From Streptomyces sp. DHE7-1 (GTDB lineage Bacteria > Actinomycetota > Actinomycetes > Streptomycetales > Streptomycetaceae), in NCBI GenBank assembly GCA_016432725.1, contig JACJDG010000003.1, positions 7,036,001 to 7,100,000 of the forward strand: a stretch of DNA of 64,000 nt, read 5' to 3'. A model generated the notes under the pieces. It saw only the letters and a list, made by a program, of their open reading frames with translations, had not been told where the DNA came from and did no database searches. Positions 24,267 through 33,253 of this stretch are shown here, piece by piece (positions within the stretch are counted from its first letter, which is position 1; each line of letters starts with the position of its first letter). A program made the position numbers and the translations under genes.

Positions 24267-26392
24267 TGACCACCCGAACGGAAAACCACGAGGACGCGAT
24301 GTCCACTCCCACCCTTGCGCCCCACCCGGCCGCGCCAACCGGGCACAAGCCTGCCGAGGGCCGTGTCGGAGCCGGCCTCTTCGACCCCAAGGCGCTGCTC
24401 AAGTCGCTGCCGGAGGCGTTCCGCAAGCTCGACCCACGGGTGATGGTCAAGTCGCCCGTGATGTTCGTGGTGTGGATTGGCTCGGTCCTGACCACCGCTT
24501 TCTCCTTCCAGCACCCGGGTGACTGGTTCGGCTGGACGATCAGTGCCTGGCTGTGGCTGACCGTGATCTTCGCCAACCTCGCGGAGGCGGTTGCCGAGGG
24601 CCGGGGCAAGGCCCAGGCCGACACCCTGCGCAAGGCCAAGACCGACACGGTCGCCCGCAGGCTGGTGGGGGACTCCGAGGAACAGGTGCCGGGAACCGTC
24701 CTCACCATCGGTGACCTGGTGGTCTGCGAGGCCGGCGACATCATCCCCGGCGACGGCGACGTCGTCGAGGGTGTCGCCTCGGTGGACGAGTCCGCCATCA
24801 CCGGCGAGTCCGCGCCGGTCATCCGCGAGTCCGGTGGCGACCGCAGCGCCGTCACGGGCGGTACGAAGGTCCTCTCCGACCGGATCGTCATCAAGATCAC
24901 GACGAAGCCCGGCGAGACCTTCATCGACCGGATGATCAACCTGGTCGAGGGCGCCGCCCGGCAGAAGACGCCGAACGAGATCGCCCTGAACATCCTGCTG
25001 GCCTCGTTGACCATCGTGTTCCTGCTGGCCTGCGCCACCTTGCCGCCGCTCGCGGACTACGCGGGCACCCACCTGACGATGGTCGTTCTCGTCGCCCTGC
25101 TGGTCTGCCTGATCCCGACCACGATCGGCGCGCTGCTCTCCGCGATCGGCATCGCGGGCATGGACCGCCTCGTCCAGCGCAACGTGCTCGCCATGTCGGG
25201 CCGGGCGGTCGAGGCCGCCGGAGACGTCTCCACCCTGCTGCTCGACAAGACCGGCACCATCACCCTCGGCAACCGGCAGGCGGCCGAGTTCCTGCCGGTG
25301 CGCGGGACGACGGAGGCCGAGGTCGCCGACGCCGCCCAGCTGTCGTCCCTCGCCGACGAGACCCCCGAGGGACGCTCCATCGTCGTCCTGGCGAAGGAGA
25401 AGTACGGCCTGCGTGAACGCCATGAGGGCGAGCTGGCCGGGGCCGAGTGGATCGCCTTCACCGCCCAGACCCGCATGTCGGGCGTGGACGTCGACGGCCG
25501 TAAAATCCGCAAGGGCGCCACCGCCTCCGTCATCGCCTGGGTGAAGGAGCAGGGCGGTGAGGTCGCCGCGGACGCCCAAGCGCTGACCGACCGCATCTCC
25601 GGGGTCGGCGGCACTCCGCTGCTGGTCGCGATCGAGGACGCCGACGGCGCCCGCGTGCTCGGTGTCATCCACCTCAAGGACGTCGTGAAGCACGGCATGC
25701 GGGAGCGGTTCGACGAACTGCGCCGCATGGGCATCAAGACGGTCATGATCACCGGTGACAACCCGCTGACCGCCAAGGCGATAGCCGAGGAGGCGGGCGT
25801 CGACGACTTCCTCGCCGAGGCCACTCCCGAGGACAAGATGGCCCTGATCAAGCGGGAGCAGGCCGGCGGCAAACTGGTCGCGATGACCGGCGACGGCACC
25901 AACGACGCGCCGGCCCTGGCGCAGGCGGACGTCGGTGTCGCGATGAACACCGGCACATCGGCCGCCAAGGAGGCCGGCAACATGGTCGACCTCGACTCCA
26001 ACCCGACCAAGCTGATCGAGATCGTCGAGATCGGCAAGCAACTCCTCATCACCCGGGGTGCGTTGACGACGTTCTCCATCGCCAACGACGTGGCGAAATA
26101 CTTCGCGATCATCCCGGCGCTGTTCGCCGCCGTCTACCCGGGCCTGAACAAGCTGAACATCATGGGCCTGTCCTCGCCGGACTCCGCGATCCTGTCGGCG
26201 GTCGTCTTCAACGCGCTGATCATCATCGCGCTGGTGCCGCTGTCCCTCAAGGGCGTGCAGTACCGGCCGGTCAGCGCCGACAAGATGCTCCGCCGCAACC
26301 TCGGCATCTACGGCATCGGCGGGCTGATCGCCCCGTTCATCGGCATCAAGCTCATCGACCTGCTCATCTCCCTCATCCCCGGAATCGGCTGA
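24266..26392 (+). CDS. kdpB: KdpB, catalytic P-type ATPase subunit
   Basis: 708 residues from the overlapping ATG 24266; the second ATG at 24299, behind GAGGA, gives 697 and is an equally good start. Motifs: ITGESAPVIRESGGDRS (actuator TGES), IPTTIGALLSAIGIAGMDR, DKTGTITLGNRQA (phospho-Asp at about 327), MITGDNPLTAKAIA and GDGTNDAPALAQADVG. The KdpB-specific Ser in TGES is present, so inhibitory phosphorylation known from E. coli is possible. The protein hydrolyses ATP to drive K+ uptake through KdpA. kdpC begins five bases after its stop. Confidence 0.97.
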   Translation: MTTRTENHEDAMSTPTLAPHPAAPTGHKPAEGRVGAGLFDPKALLKSLPEAFRKLDPRVMVKSPVMFVVWIGSVLTTAFSFQHPGDWFGWTISAWLWLTVIFANLAEAVAEGRGKAQADTLRKAKTDTVARRLVGDSEEQVPGTVLTIGDLVVCEAGDIIPGDGDVVEGVASVDESAITGESAPVIRESGGDRSAVTGGTKVLSDRIVIKITTKPGETFIDRMINLVEGAARQKTPNEIALNILLASLTIVFLLACATLPPLADYAGTHLTMVVLVALLVCLIPTTIGALLSAIGIAGMDRLVQRNVLAMSGRAVEAAGDVSTLLLDKTGTITLGNRQAAEFLPVRGTTEAEVADAAQLSSLADETPEGRSIVVLAKEKYGLRERHEGELAGAEWIAFTAQTRMSGVDVDGRKIRKGATASVIAWVKEQGGEVAADAQALTDRISGVGGTPLLVAIEDADGARVLGVIHLKDVVKHGMRERFDELRRMGIKTVMITGDNPLTAKAIAEEAGVDDFLAEATPEDKMALIKREQAGGKLVAMTGDGTNDAPALAQADVGVAMNTGTSAAKEAGNMVDLDSNPTKLIEIVEIGKQLLITRGALTTFSIANDVAKYFAIIPALFAAVYPGLNKLNIMGLSSPDSAILSAVVFNALIIIALVPLSLKGVQYRPVSADKMLRRNLGIYGIGGLIAPFIGIKLIDLLISLIPGIG

Positions 26393-26397
26393 AGGCC

Positions 26398-27066
26398 ATG
26401 AACAACTCCGCAACGAACACCGCCCGGTTGCTCGGGGCGGGCCTGCGCGCCCTCCTCGTGCTGACCCTGGTCACCGGCGTCCTCTACCCGCTGGCCGTCA
26501 CCGGCATCGCCCAGGGGCTGTTCCACGACAAGGCGAACGGCTCCGAGATCAAGGCGGACGGCAAGGTCGTCGGCTCGTCCCTGATCGGGCAGCAGTACAA
26601 CCTGCCGCTGAAGAAGGGCCAGGAGACCCCGGACCCGGACCTGAAGTGGTTCCAGGGCCGCCCCGCCAACGGCCTCGGCAGCAACAGCATCAACACCCAG
26701 TACAAGCTGATCCTCTCCGGCGCCACCAACCTCGCCGCCGACAGCAAGGACCTGGTCAAGCAGATCGAGGACGCCAAGGCAGCCGTCGTCAAGGACAACT
26801 CGGTGCCCGGCTACACGGTCAGGCCGTCGCAGGTCCCCGCGGACGCGGTGACCTCCTCCGGTTCCGGCCTGGACCCGGCCGTCTCCCCGGAGTACGCCGA
26901 ACTCCAGGTCCACCGGGTAGCCGAGAAGAACGGCCTGCCCGTCGCGCAGGTCGAGAAGCTGGTGAAGGACCACACCGAGGGCCGCACCCTGGGCTTCCTC
27001 GGTGAGCCCCGTGTGAACGTCCTGGAGCTCAACATCGCGCTCAAGGCCCTCACAGCGAAGCAGTGA
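26398..27066 (+). CDS. kdpC: KdpC, accessory subunit of the Kdp ATPase
   Basis: 222 residues: one N-terminal TM helix (LRALLVLTLVTGVLYPLAV), then a periplasm-side domain with GSSLIGQQYNLP, WFQGRPA, GATNLAADSKDLV, PADAVTSSGSGLDPAVSPE and HTEGRTLGFLGEPRVNVLEL, all KdpC signatures. KdpC holds KdpA and KdpB together and affects ATP affinity. It is followed by a strong hairpin (27088-27127) before kdpE. Confidence 0.96.
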   Translation: MNNSATNTARLLGAGLRALLVLTLVTGVLYPLAVTGIAQGLFHDKANGSEIKADGKVVGSSLIGQQYNLPLKKGQETPDPDLKWFQGRPANGLGSNSINTQYKLILSGATNLAADSKDLVKQIEDAKAAVVKDNSVPGYTVRPSQVPADAVTSSGSGLDPAVSPEYAELQVHRVAEKNGLPVAQVEKLVKDHTEGRTLGFLGEPRVNVLELNIALKALTAKQ

Positions 27067-27087
27067 TGGTGTTATGCGACCCGAACG

Positions 27088-27127
27088 GGAGTCGGCGGCC
27101 CGGGAGATGTCCCGGACCGCCGGCTCC
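27088..27127 (+). terminator. Strong hairpin between kdpC and kdpE
   Basis: 18-base arms at 27088-27105 and 27110-27127 (starting GGAGTCGGCGG and ending CCGCCGGCTCC) pair with two mismatches over a 4-base loop. There is no T-run. It likely causes partial termination or mRNA end protection, allowing kdpFABC to be made in excess over the regulators. Confidence 0.6.
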
Positions 27128-27197
27128 CGCCGCCATGAAGTCGGCCACTCCGCTTGCAGCGCCTACGGCCCGACGTACGACAGGAAAGGCACACCCC

Positions 27198-27881
27198 ATG
27201 ACCCGGGTGCTCGTGGTGGAGGACGACCCGCGGCTCGTCCGGGCCCTCGTCATCAACTTGCAGGCACGGCACTACGGCGTGGACGCCGCCCCTGACGGGA
27301 CCACCGCGCTCCGGCTCGCCGCCGCGCGTCAGCCCGACGTGGTCCTGCTCGATCTCGGCCTGCCCGACATGGACGGCGCCGACGTCATCAAGGCGCTGCG
27401 CGGCTGGAGCCGTGTACCGATCATGGTGCTCTCCGCCCGGCAGTCCTCCGACGAGAAGGTCGCGGCCCTCGACGCCGGCGCCGACGACTACGTCACCAAG
27501 CCGTTCAGCATGGACGAACTCCTGGCCCGGCTGCGGGCCGCCGTCCGCCGCAGCGAGGACACCCCGCTCGCCCCGGAGCCGGCCGTGGTCGAGACGGAGC
27601 ACTTCAGCATCGATCTGCTCGCCAAGAAGGTTCTGCGGGACGGAAAGGACGTCCGGCTGACGCCGACGGAATGGCATCTGCTGGAGATCCTGGTGACCAA
27701 TCCCGGCCGGCTGGTCACGCAGCGGCAGCTGCTCCAGGAGGTGTGGGGTGTCACCCAGAGCAACAAGACGAACTACCTGCGGGTCTACATGGCCCAACTC
27801 CGGCGCAAACTGGAAACCGAACCCTCCCACCCGCGCTATCTGATCACCGAGCCCGGCATGGGCTATCGCTTCGAAGGATGA
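27198..27881 (+). CDS. kdpE: KdpE, OmpR-family response regulator
   Basis: 227 residues. The receiver domain (1-120) has acidic pair EDD at 9-11, phospho-acceptor Asp52 in VVLLDLGLPDMDG, Ser in MVLSARQ and Lys in YVTKPFSMDELLAR. The winged-helix DNA-binding domain (about 130-227) has VRLTPTEWHLLEILVTNPGR, QRQLLQEVWG, YLRVYMAQLRRKLE and a GMGYRFEG end. ATG 27198 follows AGGAAAGG. It is regulated by KdpD, whose gene starts two bases after this stop. OmpR/PhoB-type proteins bind tandem 11-bp repeats, so it is the candidate reader of the arrays in this window. Confidence 0.95.
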   Translation: MTRVLVVEDDPRLVRALVINLQARHYGVDAAPDGTTALRLAAARQPDVVLLDLGLPDMDGADVIKALRGWSRVPIMVLSARQSSDEKVAALDAGADDYVTKPFSMDELLARLRAAVRRSEDTPLAPEPAVVETEHFSIDLLAKKVLRDGKDVRLTPTEWHLLEILVTNPGRLVTQRQLLQEVWGVTQSNKTNYLRVYMAQLRRKLETEPSHPRYLITEPGMGYRFEG

Positions 27882-27882
27882 C

Positions 27883-30428
27883 ATGGCACGCGGCAAGCTC
27901 CGGATCTACCTCGGCGCGGCACCCGGCGTCGGCAAGACGTACGCGATGCTGTCGGAGGCGCACCGCCGTATCGAGCGGGGCACCGACTGCGTCGTCGCCT
28001 TCGTCGAACACCATCACCGACCACGCACCGAGGTGATGCTGCACGGCCTGGAACAGATCCCACGCAAGGAACTCGACTACCGCGGCAGCGTCTTCACCGA
28101 AATGGACGTGGACGCCGTCCTGCGGCGCGCCCCCGCCGTCGCCCTGGTCGACGAACTCGCCCACACCAACGTCCCCGGCTCCCGCAACGCCAAGCGCTGG
28201 CAGGATGTCGACGAGCTGCTCTCCGCCGGCATCGACGTCGTCTCCACCGTCAACATCCAGCACCTGGAGTCACTCGGGGACGTGGTCGAGTCGATCACCG
28301 GAGTGCGTCAGCGTGAAACCGTCCCCGACGAGGTGGTGCGCCGTGCGGACCAGATCGAGCTGGTCGACATGTCCCCGGAGTCGCTGCGCCGCCGCATGGC
28401 GCACGGCAACATCTACCGGCCGGACAAGGTCGACGCGGCGCTGTCCAACTACTTCAGGCCGGGCAATCTCACCGCTCTGCGCGAGCTGGCGCTGCTGTGG
28501 GTGGCCGACCGGGTCGACGAGTACCTGACCGAGTACCGCAGTGAACACCGCGTCTCGACCATCTGGGCGTCACGCGAGCGCATCGTGGTCGGTCTGACGG
28601 GCGGCCCCGAGGGACGCACTCTGATAAGGCGGGCCGCCCGGCTCGCCGAGAAGGGAGCGGGCGGGGAGGTCCTCGCCGTCTACATCTCCCGCAGCGATGG
28701 CCTCTCAGGCGCCTCCCCGAAGGAACTGGCCGTGCAGCGCACGCTGGTCGAGGACCTGGGCGGCACCTTCCACCACGTGGTCGGCGACGACATACCGGCC
28801 GCGCTGCTCGACTTCGCCCGGGGCGTGAACGCCACCCAGATCGTCCTCGGCGTCTCCCGACGCAGGACTTGGCAGTACGTTTTCGGTCCGGGCGTCGGCG
28901 CCACGGTCGCCCGGGAGTCCGGCCCGGACCTCGACGTCCATCTCATCACGCACGACGAGGTGGGTAAGGGCCGGGGGCTGCCGGTGTCGCGCGGGGCACG
29001 CCTCGGCCGCTCGCGGGTCATCTGGGGATGGCTCGTCGGCGTACTCGGACCGGCCCTGCTGACCTGGTTGCTCACCAGCGCCGCTCCGCAGGTCGGTCTC
29101 ACCAACGACATGTTGCTGTACCTGACCCTGACGGTGGCGGCCGCCCTGCTGGGCGGGCTCCTCCCGGCCCTGGCCTCCGCGGTGGTGGGCTCGTTGCTGC
29201 TCAACTGGTTCTTCACGCCGCCGGTCCACACGCTGACGATCGCCGACCCGAAGAACATCGTGGCCATCGTGATCTTCGTCGGTGTCGCCGTCTCCGTGGC
29301 CTCGGTCGTGGACCTGGCGGCCCGGCGTACCCATCAGGCCGCCCGGCTGCGCGCCGAGTCCGAGATCCTCTCGTTCCTCGCGGGCAACGTCCTGCGCGGC
29401 GAGACCACACTGGAGGCGCTGCTGGAACGGGTCCGTGAGACCTTCGGCATGGAGTCGGCGGCTCTGCTGGAGCGGATCGGCGAGGCGGACCCCTGGACCT
29501 GCGCCGGGAGCGTGGGGCCGGAGCCGGCGCGCAGTCCCGAAGCCGCGGACGTCGACGTACCGGTGGGCGAGCACATGGCTCTGTCCTTGCGGGGCCGCGT
29601 GCTGCCGGCGGCCGACCGCCGCGTGCTGGCCGCGTTCGCCGCCCAAGCCGCCGTCGTTCTGGACCGCCAGCGCCTACAGCACGAGGCCGGCCGGGCCAAG
29701 GAACTGGCCGAGGGCAACCGCACAAGGACCGCGCTGCTCGCCGCCGTCAGCCACGACCTGCGCACCCCGCTCGCGGGCATCAAGGCCGCCGTCACCTCGC
29801 TGCGCTCCGACGACGTCGAATGGTCCGAAGAGGACCGGGCCGAGCTGCTGGAGGCCATCGAGGAGGGCGCCGACCGGCTCGACAACCTGGTCGGCAACCT
29901 GCTGGACATGTCCCGCCTGCAGACCGGCACGGTGACCCCCATCATCCGCGAGACGGACCTCGACGAGGTGGTCCCCATGGCGCTCGGCGGGGTGCCCGAG
30001 GACAGTGTCGAACTGGACATCCCCGAGACACTGCCCATGGTGTACGTCGACCGCGGGCTGCTGGAGCGGGCCGTCGCCAACGTCGTCGAGAACGCGGTCA
30101 AGTACAGCGCGCCGGAGGAGCCGATCCTGGTCGCCGCGAGCGCCCTCGCCGACCGCGTCGAACTGCGGGTCGTGGACCGGGGCCCCGGGGTACCGGACGA
30201 GGCCAAGGACCGCATCTTCGAACCGTTCCAGCGCTACGGCGACTCGCCGCGCGGGGTGGGAGTCGGGCTCGGCCTCGCCGTCGCCCGCGGCTTCGCGGAG
30301 GCCGTCGGCGGCACCCTGCACGCCGAGGACACCCCGGGGGTGGCCTCACCATGGTGCTCGCCGTGCCCACCGCTCCGGACCGCGGGCGCCCGGAACAGGC
30401 GGATCTGCCGGCCGCGGCCACCTCCTGA
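27883..30428 (+). CDS. kdpD: KdpD, K+-responsive sensor histidine kinase (one-base frame break near the 3' end)
   Basis: About 848 residues. N-terminal KdpD domain with Walker A (GAAPGVGKTYAM) and LVDELAHTNVPGS, then a USP-like domain (GLTGGPEGRTLIRRAA), four TM helices (about residues 385-480, DUF4118), a GAF-like domain, and the kinase with AVSHDLRTPLAG (His624), VVENAVKYSAPE and GVGLGLAVARGF. At the G-run 30336-30340 one base is missing; adding it gives GGGLTMVLAVPTAPDRG and a stop at 30426-30428. Read literally the frame runs into unrelated sequence. It senses low K+ and phosphorylates KdpE. Confidence 0.93.
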
Positions 30429-30433
30429 CGACC

Positions 30434-31000
30434 TCAGGCGTGCGGCGGCACCGTTTCGAACTCCCGCTCCAGGTGACCGGTGTCCAGGCGCAGCCGCAAG
30501 GCGTTCCTGCGGTGCACGGCCGTCAGCGCCGCCCGCAGCGGGGAGGGCGGAACGGCTAGGACGGGGCAGCCGGCGTGGGCGAGGCAGTAGCGGCTGACCG
30601 ACGGCCACAGCGCTCGGCGCAGCCGGCCCCGCCCGCCGGCGCCTATGACGAGGATGTCGCTGTCCTGGGCGGCGATCCGCACCAGCGCCGGTCCGGGGGC
30701 GCCCCGGACGACGAGCGCCTGTCCGGGCAGCCCCGTGCCGGCGCCGCCGAACACCTCCCGCAGCGCCGCGACCAGCCTCTCCCGCGCGAGCCGCTCCCAC
30801 TCCGGGACCATGGCGGTCGTGGCCGGGAACCTGCGGGCGGCGAGATCCCCCTCCGGAGGCTGCCAGGTGACCACCGGCCATAGTTCCGCACCTCGGAGCC
30901 GTGCCTCGTCGGCAGCCCGCCCCAGGGCGGTCAAGCTCCCCGGCGAGCCGCTCACTCCGACCACGACACGAGCGGCAGGGGGCATGGGGGACTCGGACAT
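30434..31000 (-). CDS. Universal stress protein (UspA family)
   Basis: 188 residues from ATG 31000, behind AAGGTGA (GTG 31009 is an alternative). A single Usp domain: VVVGVSGSPGSLTALGRAAD at the N-terminus and DILVIGAGGRGRLRRALWPS then CPVLAVPP near the end, matching the GxGxxG(S/T) ATP-binding pattern with G-A-G-G-R-G. A 35-residue C-terminal extension follows. It converges on kdpD with a five-base gap. Usp folds also occur inside KdpD, and stand-alone Usps modulate Kdp in some bacteria; that link is inference here. Confidence 0.85.
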   Translation of the reverse strand: MSESPMPPAARVVVGVSGSPGSLTALGRAADEARLRGAELWPVVTWQPPEGDLAARRFPATTAMVPEWERLARERLVAALREVFGGAGTGLPGQALVVRGAPGPALVRIAAQDSDILVIGAGGRGRLRRALWPSVSRYCLAHAGCPVLAVPPSPLRAALTAVHRRNALRLRLDTGHLEREFETVPPHA

Positions 31001-31156
31001 CGCTTTCACCTTCTGTACGTGCCGCCGGAGGGTTTCCGGTCAGCGATCTTTCGCGGAACCGCTTCCATCTCACCTCCCTTTCAGAGCTCCGGACAGTGCG
31101 TGGACGAGTTCTTGGCGCGCTTCTGACGGCCCCTTCGTGCCCTCTGACCAGCGCTG

Positions 31157-31210
31157 TCAGCATCCCGTCAAAGTCGGCCGGTTCCTCGTCAGCGTCCCGT
31201 CAGGACGGGT
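31157..31210 (+). promoter_or_regulatory. Four-half-site array upstream of the SAV_915/lysA pair
   Basis: Half-sites GTCAGCATCCC (31157), GTCAAAGTCGG (31168), 10-base gap, GTCAGCGTCCC (31189) and GTCAGGACGGG (31200). This is the cleanest copy. The -10-like TAACGT at 31234-31239 is at the same offset as in the 6233-6286 array. It also lies 157 bases upstream of the divergent Usp gene. Confidence 0.72.
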
Positions 31211-31317
31211 CCGGCGCCCCGGGGTCCGGGCATAACGTCGACAGCGAACCCCGGTCCGCCTCCCCGCGTCCGGGGTCTCACAGACTCGATCCTGCACTGC
31301 CCTTCGGGAGGCACCCC

Positions 31318-31653
31318 ATGGCAGAACTCCTCTACGGCGAAGACCCCGAGCCCTGCGATCGGTTCCCGGCCGGACCCCTGTACGTCCCGGTCCGGCCGGG
31401 CCCCTCCGGGTGTGCGGCCCGGCTCTTCCGCACCCCGCTCGGCGTCCGCACGGCCGTCGGCTTCACCTCCGAGCGCAGGCTGACCGCGACGCTCGGCCCC
31501 GGACAGGCGTGGATCCGCCTCGCCCCACCCGCCCTGCGCGCACTGACCGCCCCGCTCGGCGTCACCACCCTCACGGTGGACCCGCAATTCACTGCCCCGG
31601 TGCCCAGGCCGATGCCCGCAGCGGCACCCGCCTTCGCGCTGCGGATCGCCTGA
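31318..31653 (+). CDS. SAV_915-family protein
   Basis: 111 residues from ATG 31318, behind GGGAGG. Contains LYVPVRPGPSGCAARLFRT, PLGVRTAVGFTSERRLTATL, GPGQAWIRLAPPALRAL and GVTTLTVDPQF, which match the small Streptomyces SAV_915 family as I remember it. The fold is probably SseB-like; the function is unknown. It precedes the lysA-like gene by 14 bases, in the same transcript. Confidence 0.75.
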   Translation: MAELLYGEDPEPCDRFPAGPLYVPVRPGPSGCAARLFRTPLGVRTAVGFTSERRLTATLGPGQAWIRLAPPALRALTAPLGVTTLTVDPQFTAPVPRPMPAAAPAFALRIA

Positions 31654-31667
31654 GAGGGAAAGACACG

Positions 31668-33001
31668 ATGACCACGATTCCCGTCGCCACTCCCGCTGTC
31701 ACGGCCGCCGACCTGTCGGTGTGGCCGGCCTCCACCACCGAATCCCGGCCCGGAGAGCCGGCTGTGGGCGGCGTACCGCTGGCCGACGTCGCCGACCGCT
31801 TCGGCACCCCCGTCTACGTCCTGGACGAGGCCGAGGTCCGCGATCGCTGCCGCACCTACCACGACGCCTTCCCGGACGCCGAAGTCCTCTACGCGGCCAA
31901 GGCGTTCCTGTGCCGGGCCATGGCCCACTGGATGGACGAGGAGGGCCTCGGCCTCGACGTCTGCTCCGCCGGTGAACTCGAACTCGCCGTCACCACAGGC
32001 TTCCCGCCCGAGCGGATCGTGCTGCACGGCAACGCCAAGTCCCCCGCGACCTGGACACCGCCCTGCGCCTGGGGGTCGGCCGGATCGTCATCGACAGCCC
32101 CTCGGAGATCGCGCGGCTGGCCGCCGCCGTCGGCCCGGACGGCCACCAGAAGGTGATGGTCCGGGTCGTCCCGGGTATCAGCGCGGGCGGCCACGAGAAG
32201 ATCCGTACCGGCACCGGCGACCAGAAGTTCGGCCTGTCCATCGCCGACGGCTACGCACAGCACGCCATCACGCGCATACTCGACCAGCCGCAGCTCGAAC
32301 TCACGGGCCTGCACTGCCACCTGGGCTCGCAGATCACCAGCGTCAAGCCGTATCTGGTCGCTGTGCGCCGCATGGTGGGTCTCATGTCCCGCCTGCACGA
32401 GCAGCACGGCCTGGTCCTGCCGGAACTGGACCTCGGCGGCGGCCACGGCATCGCCTACCGTCCCGGCGAGCGGGCCCTGGACCTCACCGCACTGGCCCGC
32501 AAGGTCCGCGCCGAGCTCACCGACGCGTGCGCCACGGCCGGACTCCCCGTACCCCGCCTGATCATCGAGCCGGGACGGGCGGTCGTGGGCCCTGCGGGCA
32601 TCGTCCTCTACCGCGTCCTCTCCGTGAAGCACACGGGTGAGCACGTGTTCGTGGCCGTGGACGGCGGTATGAGCGACAACCCGCGCCCGGCCCTGTACGG
32701 CGTCCGCTACGCCCCCCGCCTGATCGGCCGCCACAGCACCACTGGCGTGGCGCGGGTGACCGTGGTGGGCCGGCACTGCGAGGCGGGCGACGTCCTCGCC
32801 GCCGACGTGGACCTGCCGGCCGACGTCCGCCCCGGTGACCTGCTCGCAGTACCCGTGGCCGGCGCCTACCACCTGTCCATGGCCTCCGGCTACAACCTGG
32901 TCGGCCGCCCGCCCGTCGTCGCCGTACGCGACGGACAGGCCCGCCTGCTCGTGCGCCGGGAATCGCTGGAGGATATCCGCCGCCGCGACGTGGGTCTGTA
33001 A
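31668..33001 (+). CDS. lysA: Diaminopimelate decarboxylase-like fold-III PLP enzyme (one-base frame break)
   Basis: About 444 residues after adding one C to the run at 32041-32045, which restores HGNAKSPRDLDTALRLGVG. PLP Lys lies in VLYAAKAFLCRA; later motifs are HCHLGSQI, DLGGGHGIAY, EPGRAVVGPAG, DGGMSDNPRPALYG and the active-site Cys in VVGRHCEAGDVLA, all typical of LysA. It would convert meso-diaminopimelate to lysine. The K+-type regulatory array upstream and the SAV_915 partner suggest a secondary LysA with a stress- or osmo-related role rather than the housekeeping copy. A related decarboxylase activity cannot be excluded. Confidence 0.85.
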
Positions 33002-33253
33002 CGCCGCCGGACTCCCGGGCGGGCCGGCCTCTCCCTCACCCACACCGGCCGACCCGCCCGGGGCACATCGGAGAAGTGCCGTCGGCACCCGCGAGGTCAA
33101 TGGCCGACTGTTCGGCTGCGCTACTGATCGTCACCGCCGCTTCAGTCACCGTCCTGTCTCTGATCTTCCGGCGGAACCAATTGCTCTGACGGCCGCTGCG
33201 CCGTCGTTTGGCTCACTGTCCGGACCTGAAGGTCGGACGACGGAGGATTTTCC

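Noticed and set aside
30429..30597. Extension of KdpD to 30597 as literally read
   Set aside because: The tail is low-complexity Arg/Pro sequence antisense to the Usp gene; a one-base repair gives the normal KdpD C-terminus at 30428.
33002..33253. Repeat array before corA
   Set aside because: Several GTCA words occur (for example 33129 and 33146) but at 17-base rather than 11-base spacing, so it does not fit the array.
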